Source: Anomaloglossus baeobatrachus (taxonomy: Eukaryota; Chordata; Amphibia; Anura; Aromobatidae). Taken from it: a stretch of DNA of 64,000 nt. Made by a program: the position numbers and the translations under genes. Location: contig NC_134358.1 in the NCBI RefSeq assembly GCF_048569485.1, forward strand, positions 550,370,097 to 550,434,096, written 5' to 3'. The notes under the pieces were generated by a model that was not told the DNA's origin, searched no databases, and saw only the letters and a list, made by a program, of their open reading frames with translations. Within the stretch, counting starts at the first letter, position 1. Every line of letters begins with the position of its first letter. Shown here piece by piece: positions 20,414 through 31,482 of the stretch.

Positions 20414-21947
20414 GGATGCGGCGGCGCAGCTGCGCTTCGGCTTCTCTTTTGGTTTCTTTATTCCTTTTAAACTTAACAGACACCCCCTTTTTGCCCGTAA
20501 CCTAAAATCTGCGACGGAGCTTCATGCAGTTTTACTTGATAAAATAAACTGTGAGTTAGAAAAAGGCAGATTAAAGGGCCCTTTTGAATCACCCCCTTTT
20601 TACAACTTACGGGTGTCCCCGCTGGGGGTCGTCCCGAAGAAGGAGCCTGGGAAATTTCGTTTAATTCACCACCTTTCACATCCGAAAGGTTTGTCTGTCA
20701 ATGATGGTATACCCGATTCGGATGCGTCAGTCACGTATGTCTCTTTCGACAAAGCTGTTGCGTTAGTTAGGCAAGCGGGACCGGGGGCTTTGATGGCCAA
20801 GTCAGATATTGAGTCGGCTTTCCGCCTTCTCCCGGTTCACCCGGATTGCTACCATCTGTTGGGATGTTTCGTAGATGGTTTTTATTATTACGATACATGC
20901 CTTCCCATGGGTTGCTCAATCTCTTGCTCATACTTTGAGCTATTCAGTTCTTTTTTAGAATGGGCCGTGAAGGTGGAATCTGGTTCCCAATCTATTATTC
21001 ATTATCTTGATGACTTCCTTTTTGTTGGCCCTCAAGATTCCACCCATTGCCAGCTTCTATTGGATTCGTTTTGCAGTTTGATGTCCAGATTTGGTGTTCC
21101 TTTGTCGAAGGACAAAACAGTAGGCCCCTCCCAGGTTCTTTCCTTCCTCGGTATTGAAATAGATTCAAATTCAATGCTATTCCGCCTCCCGGATGACAAG
21201 GTAGTAAAGCTGCGCTCTCTGATTATGGGTTTTTGTTCGGTTCGTAGTGTGACCCTTCGTCAGATGCAATCTTTGCTGGGCCTTCTTGTATTCACCTGTC
21301 GTGTCATGCCAATGGGCCGAGTTTTTTCCCGGAGGTTATCACTTGCCACTAAAGGCATTCGCCTTCCTCATCATCGCATCAGGATTACCCCCTGCTTGAG
21401 AGCTGATTTGTTTATCTGGAATGATTTTCTATCCAGGTATAATGGTCAAACTTGTTTTCAGGATAACTTTCTTTCCAATGAAGAAATATCACTTTTTTCC
21501 GATGCATCGGGATCGTTGGGTTTTGGCGTTATTTTTGGCGAGCAATGGTGTGCTGAGCAATGGCCCCAATCTTGGCACGACAGAGGTTTTGTGTCCAACC
21601 TGACCCTCCTTGAATTGTTCCCCATAGTAACAGCTGTTGTGATCTGGGGGCCAGCCTTCAGAAATAAACGAATTTTATTCTGGACTGATAATATGTCCGT
21701 TGTGCACGCGATAAACCATCTGACTTCATCCTCTTTGCCAGTCCTAAAGTTACTTAGATTTTTTGTGCTGCAGTGCCTCGAGCTCAATATGTGGTTCAGG
21801 GCTCGCCATGTGCCTGGCAGGTGCAACGCTATCGCTGACTCACTTTCCCGTTTTCAATTTCAGAAATTTCGGCAGCTGTGTCCTCGGGCACAACCAGAGG
21901 GAATGTCGTGTCCACCCAGCATATGGGACCTGCTGGAATGCAGCTGA
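20241..21947 (+). CDS. Ngaro reverse transcriptase / RNase H
   Basis: 568-codon open frame overlapping the Gag-like frame by about 170 bp; no clear ATG decides the start, so it is probably translated as an extension of, or after, the upstream frame. Reverse transcriptase motifs run from residue ~150: AKSDIESAFRLLPV, then LPMGCS, then the catalytic YLDD near 254. RNase H follows, with SDASGSLGFG near 419 and a WTDNMSV motif near 475. The 3' end overlaps the recombinase frame. Domain order RT, RNase H, recombinase is that of DIRS and Ngaro elements. Confidence 0.9.
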   Translation: MVSAGINMNVLLAEAPTQRQNALALRRNCQQSRQTHLRLGTPVSVAEMGPWLDRYPNKDAAAQLRFGFSFGFFIPFKLNRHPLFARNLKSATELHAVLLDKINCELEKGRLKGPFESPPFYNLRVSPLGVVPKKEPGKFRLIHHLSHPKGLSVNDGIPDSDASVTYVSFDKAVALVRQAGPGALMAKSDIESAFRLLPVHPDCYHLLGCFVDGFYYYDTCLPMGCSISCSYFELFSSFLEWAVKVESGSQSIIHYLDDFLFVGPQDSTHCQLLLDSFCSLMSRFGVPLSKDKTVGPSQVLSFLGIEIDSNSMLFRLPDDKVVKLRSLIMGFCSVRSVTLRQMQSLLGLLVFTCRVMPMGRVFSRRLSLATKGIRLPHHRIRITPCLRADLFIWNDFLSRYNGQTCFQDNFLSNEEISLFSDASGSLGFGVIFGEQWCAEQWPQSWHDRGFVSNLTLLELFPIVTAVVIWGPAFRNKRILFWTDNMSVVHAINHLTSSSLPVLKLLRFFVLQCLELNMWFRARHVPGRCNAIADSLSRFQFQKFRQLCPRAQPEGMSCPPSIWDLLECS

Positions 21948-22828
21948 TGCCTTTGGTGACGTCTTCACTGGCCCCGAGGACTTGGCTGGCTTACGGTAAG
22001 GCATGGGATGAATGGCTAATTTTTGCAGCTAATTATCCGGTTTCTACCTCTGATTCGGCTAGACTGGACGTTACCTGCCGGTATCTGTACCATCTGTATA
22101 AAAAAGGTGCTTCCTGCGCGGTAGCGCGGAACCGATTGTCTGGGCTTGCTTTTCATTTCAAACTCCGAGGTTGGTCGGACGTTACTAAGTTTTTTATAGT
22201 TCAGCAAGCAGTTAAGGGGTGGGGTAGGGGGCAGCCCATAAGGGAGTGTAGGAGGCCGGTTTCCTTTAGCCTCCTTTCTCGTATCATCGGACATATCTCC
22301 GCTGTTTGTCCTCCTCCTTTCGAGTCTGCCCTCTTCTCCGCCTCTTTTGCTATTGCCTTTTTTGGCGCATTGCGCATTAGTGAGTTGGTTTCTCCTGCCA
22401 GAGGCACTCATGGGGGCCTTCGGCACGACGACATCGCATTGTGTAATGGGGGTTTACGGATTAGAATTCGGAAATCTAAAACCGATCAAACCGGAAATGG
22501 CTGCTGGATATCTTTGTTTGCTATTCATGGTCCGGTATGCCCTGTTACATTGACCCTTAACTATATCGCTTTGCGCCATGGTAGTTCTTCCTTCCTGGTC
22601 CATGAAGATGGTTCCCCCCTGACGAGATTCCAATTTTTAGCCGTTTTTCGAAAATGTTTGCGGTTCCTGGGTTTGCCCGCCGGCGAATTTGGTACTCACT
22701 CCTTCCGGATTGGGGCGGCGACTGAGGCCGCCCGGGCGGGATTGCCTAATGAAGTCATACAGCGCATAGGCCGATGGCGTTCCGCGTGTTTTGCGAGATA
22801 TATTAGACCAGAATTACTGCTTCTTTAA
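21923..22828 (+). CDS. Ngaro tyrosine recombinase
   Basis: The open frame begins at 21,878; the first ATG is at 21,923. The C-terminal catalytic domain shows the tyrosine-recombinase set: Arg in ALRISELV (residue ~165 counted from 21,878), a HSFRIG motif (the HxxR pair, ~273), RIGRW, and the nucleophile Tyr in ARYIRP (~307). The N-terminal ~120 residues form the usual core-binding helical domain. It would integrate a circular DNA copy without a target duplication. Confidence 0.88.
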   Translation: MGPAGMQLMPLVTSSLAPRTWLAYGKAWDEWLIFAANYPVSTSDSARLDVTCRYLYHLYKKGASCAVARNRLSGLAFHFKLRGWSDVTKFFIVQQAVKGWGRGQPIRECRRPVSFSLLSRIIGHISAVCPPPFESALFSASFAIAFFGALRISELVSPARGTHGGLRHDDIALCNGGLRIRIRKSKTDQTGNGCWISLFAIHGPVCPVTLTLNYIALRHGSSSFLVHEDGSPLTRFQFLAVFRKCLRFLGLPAGEFGTHSFRIGAATEAARAGLPNEVIQRIGRWRSACFARYIRPELLLL

Positions 22829-22849
22829 TCAATTTTCTTTTGCACAGGT

Positions 22850-23488
22850 TTGCCTTCTTGTACATGTGTCACTGACAGTTTTCTTCTTTTAGGAGCTGCC
22901 AAACCTGTCATTTGGTTATTGGGACACTCCTATATTTTCTGGGCAGGACAGCGGGCTGAGAATCGACCTGGAGGACGTGCCCTTGGCTTTCGGGGCTTCG
23001 AAGTCAATTGGAGAGGCGTCAGGGGTCTCATATGGCCTCAAGTTATACCGGAGGTTGTGGAAATTGCGAGGTCTGCTTTAACTCCGGTGGTCCTCGTCAT
23101 TCACGCCGGGGGAAATGACCTCGGTGCCCGCCGTTTGGCGGAACTTATCACCACAATGAGGTCTGACGTGGACAAGTTTCATGCCTTTTTTCCTGAACTT
23201 GTCCTTGTTTGGTCCGAGGTCATTTCCCGGCCTGTCTGGCGAGGGGCCGAAGGAGCTGCAGCTCTGGAGCGTTCGAGGCGGACACTCAACTCACGTATTT
23301 CGCGTTTTGTCCGCTTTAAGGCAGGGATCGTCGTTAGACACTGGCAATTGGAAGGGGACAATTCCTCCCTGATGTTGAACGATGGCGTTCATTTGAATAA
23401 TATTGGCCTAGACATATTTTTATCAGGCCTGCAAGACGGTATTGAGCAGGCCTTGTTCATTATGGGTGGGGGTCGGAGCACAGTCTAG
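22850..23488 (+). CDS. Ngaro SGNH/GDSL-hydrolase-like ORF
   Basis: About 212 codons in the same frame as the recombinase, after its stop; no strong ATG near the start. SGNH blocks are recognisable: block I WLLGHSYIF (the Ser), block III HAGGNDLG (Gly and Asn), block V NDGVHLN (Asp and His). Such hydrolase-like ORFs are known from some Ngaro elements; substrate unknown. It ends about 20 bp before repeat B1. Confidence 0.75.
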   Translation: MPSCTCVTDSFLLLGAAKPVIWLLGHSYIFWAGQRAENRPGGRALGFRGFEVNWRGVRGLIWPQVIPEVVEIARSALTPVVLVIHAGGNDLGARRLAELITTMRSDVDKFHAFFPELVLVWSEVISRPVWRGAEGAAALERSRRTLNSRISRFVRFKAGIVVRHWQLEGDNSSLMLNDGVHLNNIGLDIFLSGLQDGIEQALFIMGGGRSTV

Positions 23489-23506
23489 GGCCTCTGCTCC
23501 TCCGTG

Positions 23507-23766
23507 GCGGTTTCAAGGAACACAGTTCAATTACGAAGGCTAAAGTGCGCCGGAAGTCCGGCCTGGCACAAAGTTTCGTTTTGAAAGTGGTTATTTATAA
23601 TGGTTAATTGTGCTGTGACCGACCTCCATCCACAACAAAAGATGAGAGATGTTTACCAATTTTATAAAGCTCTCCTAATAAAGTTTGTATTTTGGTTAAC
23701 TTGTCTCAGAGTGGTTAATCGGACATGGGAGGGTTTTTGGTTGAGGGTAATCTGGTCTCAGCAGTC
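23507..23766 (+). repeat. Ngaro split repeat B1
   Basis: 260 bp, identical by eye to B2. Contains AATAAA near 23,679, a likely poly(A) signal. Directly abuts A2. Confidence 0.9.
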
Positions 23767-23984
23767 TTCAGGGGCATGTCAGTGTTTTACTGAATGCACC
23801 CTGACTGCTGTGCCCGGGTAGTAAGGGGTTAAGTCCCCCTCGCATGTCCGATTCTCCCTCCTCCCCTTCCAAAGGGTTTGTCCAATGGGAATGTTCCCAT
23901 AATCCCTTTCTTCCCCCCTATAAATATTCCCTCTTTTCCGGGATCCGGTCTCTCCTCACCTTGTGAGATCCGGACGGTGCTGTC
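23767..23984 (+). repeat. Ngaro split repeat A2
   Basis: 218 bp, the second copy of A1, placed between B1 and B2. Confidence 0.9.
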
Positions 23985-24027
23985 CCACCCTCCCTCCCTA
24001 GTTTTTGGTTATTCTTTTACAGTCACA

Positions 24028-24287
24028 GCGGTTTCAAGGAACACAGTTCAATTACGAAGGCTAAAGTGCGCCGGAAGTCCGGCCTGGCACAAAGTTTCGT
24101 TTTGAAAGTGGTTATTTATAATGGTTAATTGTGCTGTGACCGACCTCCATCCACAACAAAAGATGAGAGATGTTTACCAATTTTATAAAGCTCTCCTAAT
24201 AAAGTTTGTATTTTGGTTAACTTGTCTCAGAGTGGTTAATCGGACATGGGAGGGTTTTTGGTTGAGGGTAATCTGGTCTCAGCAGTC
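24028..24287 (+). repeat. Ngaro split repeat B2
   Basis: 260 bp, the second copy of B1; marks the 3' end of the element. A 43-bp unique spacer separates it from A2. Confidence 0.9.
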
Positions 24288-24790
24288 CATATATTATGGG
24301 TTTCCTGCTCTGCTTGTCTGACTGTCATCCTACATACATCACTGTATGCCTCACCATCCACTTCACTCAGCTGGATAGTCATCTCTTCAGCAAATACCTG
24401 CTTGTTTATCAGCTATCTGTACCTACTTTCTGATTAGAGCTGCAGTTTACCATTTGTCTAATGTAAGCATAATGAATTCTACTCTGCTATTGCTGGTGCT
24501 GTTCCATTACAACTCTTCTTCTACACTGTGTAACCTCTGCAAACAAGTGGCTAGTTTCCCTGTGCATTACTTATGTTTCTCAATTAACCATCTGTCTGCT
24601 AATTGCATACTTCTCTGCCATTGACCATCTGCCTGCTGAAAGTATACAAAACTGCTTGTAACTACTTGTCTGCTGCAAGTCCGAGGCTGACAATTCATCT
24701 TCAGTTCCTGAGTATATCCACACTTCTGGCTCCATATATTATGGTGTTTCCTGCTCTGTTCATCTGAAAGTAATCCTACATACCCCACTT

Positions 24791-25960
24791 TCCTGGCCAA
24801 CACTGATCCACTTATCACCTGTCTCCACTGTTCCATCACCTTTGGTCTTTGTTCTTTGGTCTTTGTTGCTCACCCCTTAGGGTATCCACCTCACCATGTC
24901 AACCCGTAACACATATCCTATTTATATGCCATAAATGTATGAAATGGGATAACATCTTAAATTGCTTTTCTTCATTTCAAATCATGCCAAGGACCCAGGT
25001 CAAAGCCACCAAGATATTGATGACATGTAACATGATCTTGCCAACTCTCTGGTACCATCCAGGAGATGTCTTCGAGCGCTACGCACAAACAGCCTACTAG
25101 GCAGAACTTTACCAAGACTGACCGTGTCCTGGGCATGTCCTGACACAATAGGTGTGGTCTGTGAAAGGAGGGTATGTTTATTAAAATAACAATAAATAAA
25201 TTAAATATTAAAAAAAATGACCAATTCTTCCACAAAACAATTTATAAAAGGCTACAAGTATATTTATCTATATATAGCTAAAACAACCTCTCAAGGGCAA
25301 AATTAATGAAGCCTGGTATAACAATTGCTCCATGTGCCTATTGTGGGGGGCTTCTCAATAATTTAATGATGCTTAATAATTTAATTTAATAAAATTAATA
25401 ATAATTTAATGATTTATTTAGGCAGCAGATTTAGTGGGTATAAAATGGGGAAGAACTGGGCCACCCAACACCAGCTGTGCAAGTACAGAGCCGGCTGATG
25501 ACTGATCTATGGACTCACAAGGTCAAGATGAGATTTTTAGATACGTTTCTTGGTGTGGGAGGGATACCAAATCAAATCTTTTCCCCTGGAGGAAAAAAAT
25601 CCAAGCTTCATCCCCCTCAGAAATCATGTTACCTCTCATACTCTTCAGGTTTGTTCGCAGCTTCTAGATCTGATAAAATATCATCTTGCAGATCTCTAAT
25701 AAGGCAGAATCGCAGGAGGCCACTGTGTCGCCACACTGCTGTATAATCCATACCGTTATCTGCTGTCTCTAATTGTCTGTAAAAACATTCCCCAACGACA
25801 GAATAATAGACCGGAGCAGATGTCCTGCAAATGGCAACACAGAAAATACGTACAGAAGATCAGGGAAGCTGAAAACTGTGCTTAATATAGTCAGGTCCAG
25901 AAACATTTCGACAGTGACCGAATCTTCATGATTTCACCTCTGCAGGACGCAATTTTTTTT
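24791..25960. other. No gene seen; short transposon-end fragment
   Basis: AT-rich with direct runs of AATTTAAT around 25,360-25,420. At 25,889-25,925 the sequence (GTCAGGTCCAGAAAC...) resembles the terminal repeat of a Tc1/mariner-type element; no partner end was found. Confidence 0.3.
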
Positions 25961-26538
25961 AATTTAAAATTAAACAACCCCCGTAAATAAAAACCCTGGC
26001 CCGGATTGTCTGACGGCAGAATTCTATAAATCCTTTTTCAGAATTCCTTGCCCCCTTGATGCTCGAGTCCTTCAATTCGATCTCAGAAGCCACCTCCTTC
26101 CCGGTTGACTCTACAGCTGCACACATTACGGTCATCCCCGAAGAGGGAAAGGATCCAAACTCTTGTGGTAGCTATAGGCCGACTTCACCTGCTTAATGTC
26201 AATCTTCAATGTTAGACCAAACGTATTGTCAATAGATTGAATTCCCTCCGACAGGACCTGATTTATTCAGATCAGGGTGGTTACGTCCCTGGAAGAGAAG
26301 CCAGGAACAACACCCTAAAAACATTGGACATCATTCACTATGCCCACACCCAGGGGTCCCTCTCATGATGTTGTCATTGGACAAAAAGGCCTTTCACCAG
26401 ATATCCTGGGAATCTCACTCGCAAACACTAAGCCACCTTTACTTAGGCCCTAATTTTACTTCTAAAATACTTGCCCTATACCGCTCCCTGTAAGCTCGCA
26501 TAAAGATTAATGGCACTCTATCTGCCCCCTTCATCATA

Positions 26539-27706
26539 TGTGGCGCCCTGGACAAACCAGGACGTCACAGGAACTGCAACAACACACCCCACACCCCGGT
26601 TAGGCACATCAGTCACACACGCAAATCCTTGTTGCCTCCCTCCAGGGGCTGATGTCCACACCAGGTGGGGTGGAGCCAGGTGGTTGGCCCCACCCACCAA
26701 GGAGTTCACAGTCCTGGAGGCGGGAAAGGACAGTAGTGGAGTTAGGGAAAGTGAAAGGAGAGGAGTGAAGTGGTAGTGGAGCAGACTGACCGTGTCCGGG
26801 TACGTGGCCCGGGCACCCAAGAGCAAGGTTGGCAGACGGTGGTGACCGTCTGCAGGAGAGGCCGATTGACGCATAACCGTAAAGACCGGGGACGGGCGGT
26901 GGCCCGCCGGTACCGAACCGGGGAGCGAAGGGAAGCCAGCACCATTCGGCAGGGCCTACAGACCCCGACCAGGCTTGGAGTCGCCGTTAAACCGGTCAAA
27001 TCCGTCAGCGACGGAAACCTCCGGGGTTTCCCAGCAGCAAAGACCCGACTGAAGGCAACCGCTCAACCGTGAAGGGAAATACAGCTACCGCCACAGCTAG
27101 AGTTCCCAGGGCCAGAGCCTGCGGGCAAAAAGGGGCTCCTCTGGCAAACACACCGCTGGGGAGCGGGCTACCGGTGGGAAGCCATCGGGGCCGAAAACAC
27201 ATCACAGGTGCAGGAAGAGACAGTCACCGCCAACCTACCGGGAGTGACCACCGCAGCCGCCTGCGGGACCCGTCCATCCAGCCGTTTGTTTTACCAGAGA
27301 CTCCGTGTACGTTATTGGCTGAGTGAGTACTACCATGCCGTCTGGCACTACGCTGCCCCCGCGACCCTGCACCTCGCCAAACCCCGTCATCCACTTTCCA
27401 GTCACCATCACTGGGCCCCGGGACCACCAAAACCCCCCTACCCACGGAGGGGAGAGAAACATCTCGGCTGCTCCCTGTCATCGCTCCCGGGATCCCCATC
27501 CAGAGCAGCGGTGATGTCCCAACCTCACCACAACCGTGGGTGGCGTCACGGACTGACTTCCCAAACCCCAAAAACTATTCCCCTTTCACTCACGGGCGAG
27601 GAGCGCCGCTCGAGTCCCCGGATCCGGCCCACCGCTCGAGCCACCGAGCAGCAGCCGGACCCGAGCCGCTAGCGCGGTCGAGCAGCGCACCCCCCCGCCC
27701 GCGACA
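26539..27706 (+). mobile_element. Solo LTR of the cold-shock-element clan
   Basis: 1168 bp, begins TGTGGCGCCCTGG, ends GCGACA, with the target duplication CATA (26,535-26,538; 27,707-27,710). Closely similar along its length to the LTR at 341-1578. Inserted in the LINE reverse-transcriptase gene. Confidence 0.88.
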
Positions 27707-27746
27707 CATACATAACGGGAGATGACAGTGCTGCCCCCTTTCCCCC

Positions 27747-28613
27747 TTGTTATACATTTTGGTGATGGAGCACCTCATGGCTGCCCTGCGGGAAAGCCCG
27801 GACATCCAAGGGATCAGGATAGCAAATGAGTACAAATGTTCGGCCTTTGCCGACGACCTTTTAATCTACCTCAAAAACCCACTTGTTGCGCTCCCGTCTC
27901 TGATATTCGAGCTGGAACACTTCTGCAGGTAGTCCAACTTCAGGATCAACCTTGATAAGTCTGAGGCTCTGAACATTTCCCTACCTCAAAGCTTGATCTT
28001 CTCATTGCAACCTAATTTCCCTTTTAAATGCCCACAAAGCAATAGCATTAGCTATCTAGGCATCACGATGCCATCTGACCTATCCAGACTATTTCTCTTC
28101 AACTTCCAACACTTCCTTACTAAACTGGAAGTGGATCTAGCCACATGGCACCGCGGGGTTATGTCCTGGTTTGGAAAAGTTGACACTCTCAAGATGACAG
28201 CCCTGCCCAGACTGCTATATCTCCGGCAGACGGTGCCCGTCCACATCCCCGTGTCATATTGGCGCAAAATCCAACAATTATTTACTCAATTTGTTTGGTC
28301 CAAGGGCAGTGTTTTGGCCCGACCGTTGGACGCGGTCGGTTTGGGGTTACTGGACTTTCAGAAGTGTCACTTAACAGCGGCTCACACAAGGGTTCTTGAC
28401 CTGGTGCATGGCGGGAGGTCTAATTTGTGTGTGCGTATTGCCCATGACATATGTTCCCTGTCGGTGTCAACTCTTCCCTGGACCTGGCCCCTACTAAACC
28501 ATCGCAAGCTCGTGGTGGTTTACAGTGTTAGTCAGACCTTGCGAACATTACACGCACCTGGGAGGAGAGGTGACCTTATATCGACCTTGGGGTCCCATAC
28601 GGCCAGTAACTGA
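27747..28613 (+). pseudogene. LINE reverse transcriptase, C-terminal part
   Basis: After the LTR the frame gives ILVMEHLMAALRE, then the catalytic box FADDLLIYL (usual YADD/FADD form). One in-frame TAG at 27,930 splits it. The second part (27,993-28,613) has SYLGITMPSDL, the SWFGKVDTLKMTALPRLLYL thumb motif and a FVWSKG motif, typical of L1/Tx1 LINEs. The C-terminal zinc finger is not seen. Non-functional. Confidence 0.82.
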
Positions 28614-29280
28614 CAACCCGAGGTTTCCTCTGGGAACCTCTGCCACCCTCTTCCTTGATGGCTCTAAAAGAGCCCTTTTGCGCCTAGGCTAATCCTAACC
28701 TCAGGGTTACTCCTGGTGGTGAAGATGCCTGAGTCCCATTCCTGGCTCTGCTCCTGACCAGTGCTACTCTGATACCCCCTCCCGCAAGGGAAGGATGGGG
28801 CAGGAGTGTGATGGAAAACAGATAAAGACAGACAAAGCAAACCCGAAACATGACACACTGCGCGCACACACAGGAATAGACAATGAGAGACTCAGGAGTA
28901 AAGCAAGAGCAGAAAGGTAACAACAAAAACGCAACAAAGGTTATCTCCACAACGGCATACAGCAACAAGTATAACAACTATGAGACAGTTCACAACACCT
29001 CACCAGACCAGCTAAGATAAACTATAGCTGGCATAGGTGGAAGGATCCAGCCAGCATTAATAGGAGGGGAACATATATGATTGGCTGCCCCACAACATGT
29101 GATCAAAGGAGATTAGCAAGCAGAGTAGCAGAGATTAACTCTTGCTAACCTGTCTATGAATTACCACCCTGCCGGTCGATGGCCAAATCTGCCTGTGTTG
29201 ATCACAGACACCAGAGACGTTATCGGGAGAAGTGTCAGAATCTGTAGTCTGAACAGAACCCAACACCGCCATGACAGTCG
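28614..29280 (-). repeat. LTR-like segment
   Basis: Ends GCCATGACA on the + strand, so reads TGTCATGGC on the minus strand, an opening typical of LTRs. The other end and a target duplication were not found. Confidence 0.3.
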
Positions 29281-29866
29281 GCGAAGTTTGTAAACATTTC
29301 TGTGTGACATCAGGTGTCCAAGTATTTAATTATACCAAACAGGTTAAAATTATTTATCATCTTTTGTCAGATGTATATTAAAACAGTCATTAGCAGGAAC
29401 AGAAATAGGCTTTCATCTGAGTAAGGAACAACGACATGGCAAAACTGAGCACAGCAACAAGACACAAGGTAGTTATACTGCATCAGCCAGGTCTCTCCCA
29501 GGCATAAATGTCAATGCAGACTGGGGTTTCACCATGTGGTGTTCAAGCTTATTCCTCCATCCCGTAATATCAAAGTCAGATCCAGGGCTGTATTTTGCCT
29601 TCATGCTGCCCTAGGCACTTTAAGTGGTCGCGCCCCTTAGTGACAACGTAAAACTGAGTTTTCGCACACGACATCTGTTTAAGGCAGATCTACTCTGTAA
29701 AACACTTGAAAAAGTATCAATGAGAAATGAAGGGCACTAACCCCCCCCCCCAATGGGGATCACCACAGGCACATCCAAACATAGCATGAGTATAAAATAC
29801 TAGAAGGTGGCCCGATTCTAACGCATCGGGTAGTCTAGAATGTGTATGTTTGTTAGCAGATTGAAT
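29281..29866. other. No gene seen
   Basis: Contains a short hairpin CCCGATTCTAACGCATCGGG near 29,812 just upstream of the next element; otherwise no feature. Confidence 0.35.
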
Positions 29867-29887
29867 AATCTATATATATAATTGCCC

Positions 29888-31110
29888 TCCACCAGCATCA
29901 GCCTCTCTCCTTCCAGCCTCCCCCAGCATCAGCCTCCGCCAGCATCAGCCTCTCTCCTTCCAGCCTCCCCCAGCATCAGCCTCCCTCTCCCAGCCTTCCC
30001 CAGGATCAGCCTCTCTCCTCCCAGCCTCCGTCCTCCCAGCCTTCCCCAGCATCAGCTTTCCCCTCCCAGCCTCCCTCAGCATCAGCCTTCCCCAGCATCA
30101 GCCTCTTTCGTCCCAGCCTCAGCCTCTCTCCTTCCAGCCTCCCCCAGCATCAGCCTCTCTCCTTCCAGCCTCCCTCAGCATCAGCCTCCCCTTCCCAGCC
30201 TTCCCGAGGATCAGCCTCTCTCCTCCCAGCCTCCCCCTCCCAGCCTCCCTCAGCATCAGCCTTCCCCTCCCAGTCTCCCCCAGCATCAGCCTCCCCAAGC
30301 ATCAGCCTCCACCAGCATCAGCCTCTTTCCTTCCAGCCTCCCCCAGCATCAGCCTCCCCAAGCATCAGCCTCCACCAGCATCAGCCTCCCTCGTCCCAGC
30401 CTCCCCCAGCATCAGCCTCCCCCTCCCAGCCTCCCCCAGCATCAGCCTCTCTCCTCCCAGCATCAGCCTCTCTCATCCCAGCATCAGCCTCTCTCCTCCC
30501 AGCATCAGCCTCTCCTCTCTGTCCCCAGCATCAGCCTCTCTCCTCCCAGCCTTCCCCAGCATCAGCCTCTGTCCTCCCAGCCTCCCCCAGCATCAGCCTC
30601 TCTTCTTCCAGCCTCCCCCAGCATCAGCCACTCTCCTTGCAGCCTCCCCCAGCATCAGGCTCCCTCTCCCAGCCTTCCCCAGGATCAGCCTCTCTCCTCC
30701 CAGCCTCAGCCTCCGCCAGCATCAGCCTCTCTCCTTCCAACCTTCCCCCAGCATCAGCCTCCCTCTCCCAGCCTTCCCCAGGATCAGCCTCTCTCCTCCC
30801 AGCCTCCGTCCTCCCAGCCTTCCCCAGCATCAGCTTTCCCCTCCCAGCCTCCCTCAGCATCAGCCTTCCCCAGCATCAGCCTCTCTCCTCCCAGCCTCAG
30901 CCTCTCTCCTTCCAGCCTCTCCCAGCATCAGCCTCTCTCCTTCCAGCCTCCCTCAGCATCAGCCTCCGTTTCCCAGCCTTCCCCAGGATCAGCCTCTCTC
31001 CTCCCAGCCTCCTTCCTCCCAGCCTCCTTTAGCATCAGCCTTCCCCTCCCAGTCTCCCCCAGCATCAGCCTCCCCCTCCCAGCCTTCCCCAAGATCAGCC
31101 TCTCTGCTCC
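29888..31110. repeat. C/T-rich minisatellite (CAGCATCAGCCTC-type)
   Basis: Variable units joining CCCAGCATCAGCCTC with CTCTCCTCCCAGCC. A larger block at about 29,940-30,120 recurs at about 30,720-30,900. The long Ser/Pro-rich open frame through it is a repeat artefact. Confidence 0.85.
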
Positions 31111-31144
31111 CAGCCTCCTCCAGCACGCCGTGCTCCTCTGCCGA

Positions 31145-31275
31145 CACTCACACACCCGATCGCATCCACTCACACACACCCGATCGCATCCACTCACACA
31201 CACCCGATCGCATCCACTCACACACACCCGATCGCATCCACTCACACACACCCGATCGCATCCACTCACACACAC
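31145..31275. repeat. 24-bp tandem repeat, five copies
   Basis: CCCGATCGCATCCACTCACA recurs every 24 bp (CGATCG at 31,157, 31,181, 31,205, 31,229, 31,253). Confidence 0.9.
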
Positions 31276-31449
31276 AGACACTGACGATATCGCACATACG
31301 CGCTCATACTCACAACATCCGGAGATACCACATGCTTCTGGCCATGTGATCCTCCGTCAGGTCCTGAAAGCTCACAGCACAGTATCGCGGCCGAGAAGCA
31401 AGCGATATCCCAGGATGTTGTGAGTGTGTGAGTGTGATGAGTGAGTGTG

Positions 31450-31482
<33 letters not shown>

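Larger units (their letters stand above)
17995..24287 (+). mobile_element. Ngaro (DIRS-group) tyrosine-recombinase retrotransposon
   Basis: Shows the split direct repeats that define Ngaro: A1 (17,995-18,212), coding region, B1 (23,507-23,766), A2 (23,767-23,984), B2 (24,028-24,287). There are no LTRs and no integrase. Coding order on the + strand is Gag-like, reverse transcriptase/RNase H, tyrosine recombinase and an SGNH-hydrolase-like ORF. A1/A2 and B1/B2 look identical by eye, so insertion is very recent and the element looks whole. Comparison with the neighbouring ~450-bp repeat unit shows no clear target duplication, as expected for recombinase-driven insertion. Confidence 0.92.
10357..24790. 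repeat. ~450-bp tandem repeat, about three units, split by two insertions
   Basis: The landmark CAGCAAATACCTG recurs at about 10,364, 10,815 and 24,388. Subtracting the chromovirus (6.8 kb) and Ngaro (6.3 kb) leaves a spacing of about 445-450 bp for the middle unit, equal to the first. All units share CTTGTTTATCA, TGCAGTTTACCATTT and ATATATTATGG blocks. The undisturbed units show what the middle unit looked like before both insertions. Confidence 0.8.
25965..28613 (+). mobile_element. L1/Tx1-type LINE relic, split by a solo LTR
   Basis: The reverse-transcriptase domain starts near 25,998 (PGPD...TAEFYKSFF) and continues, damaged, to 26,534, where NGTLSAPF matches the NGxxSxPF motif of L1-like enzymes. 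A solo LTR (26,539-27,706) follows and the LINE resumes at 27,711. Both 5' and 3' ends are missing. Old, with many stops and frameshifts. Confidence 0.8.

Noticed and set aside
29882-31423. 513-codon Ser/Pro-rich frame
   Set aside because: It follows the C/T-rich minisatellite and 24-bp repeat; no unique domain, no plausible gene signals.
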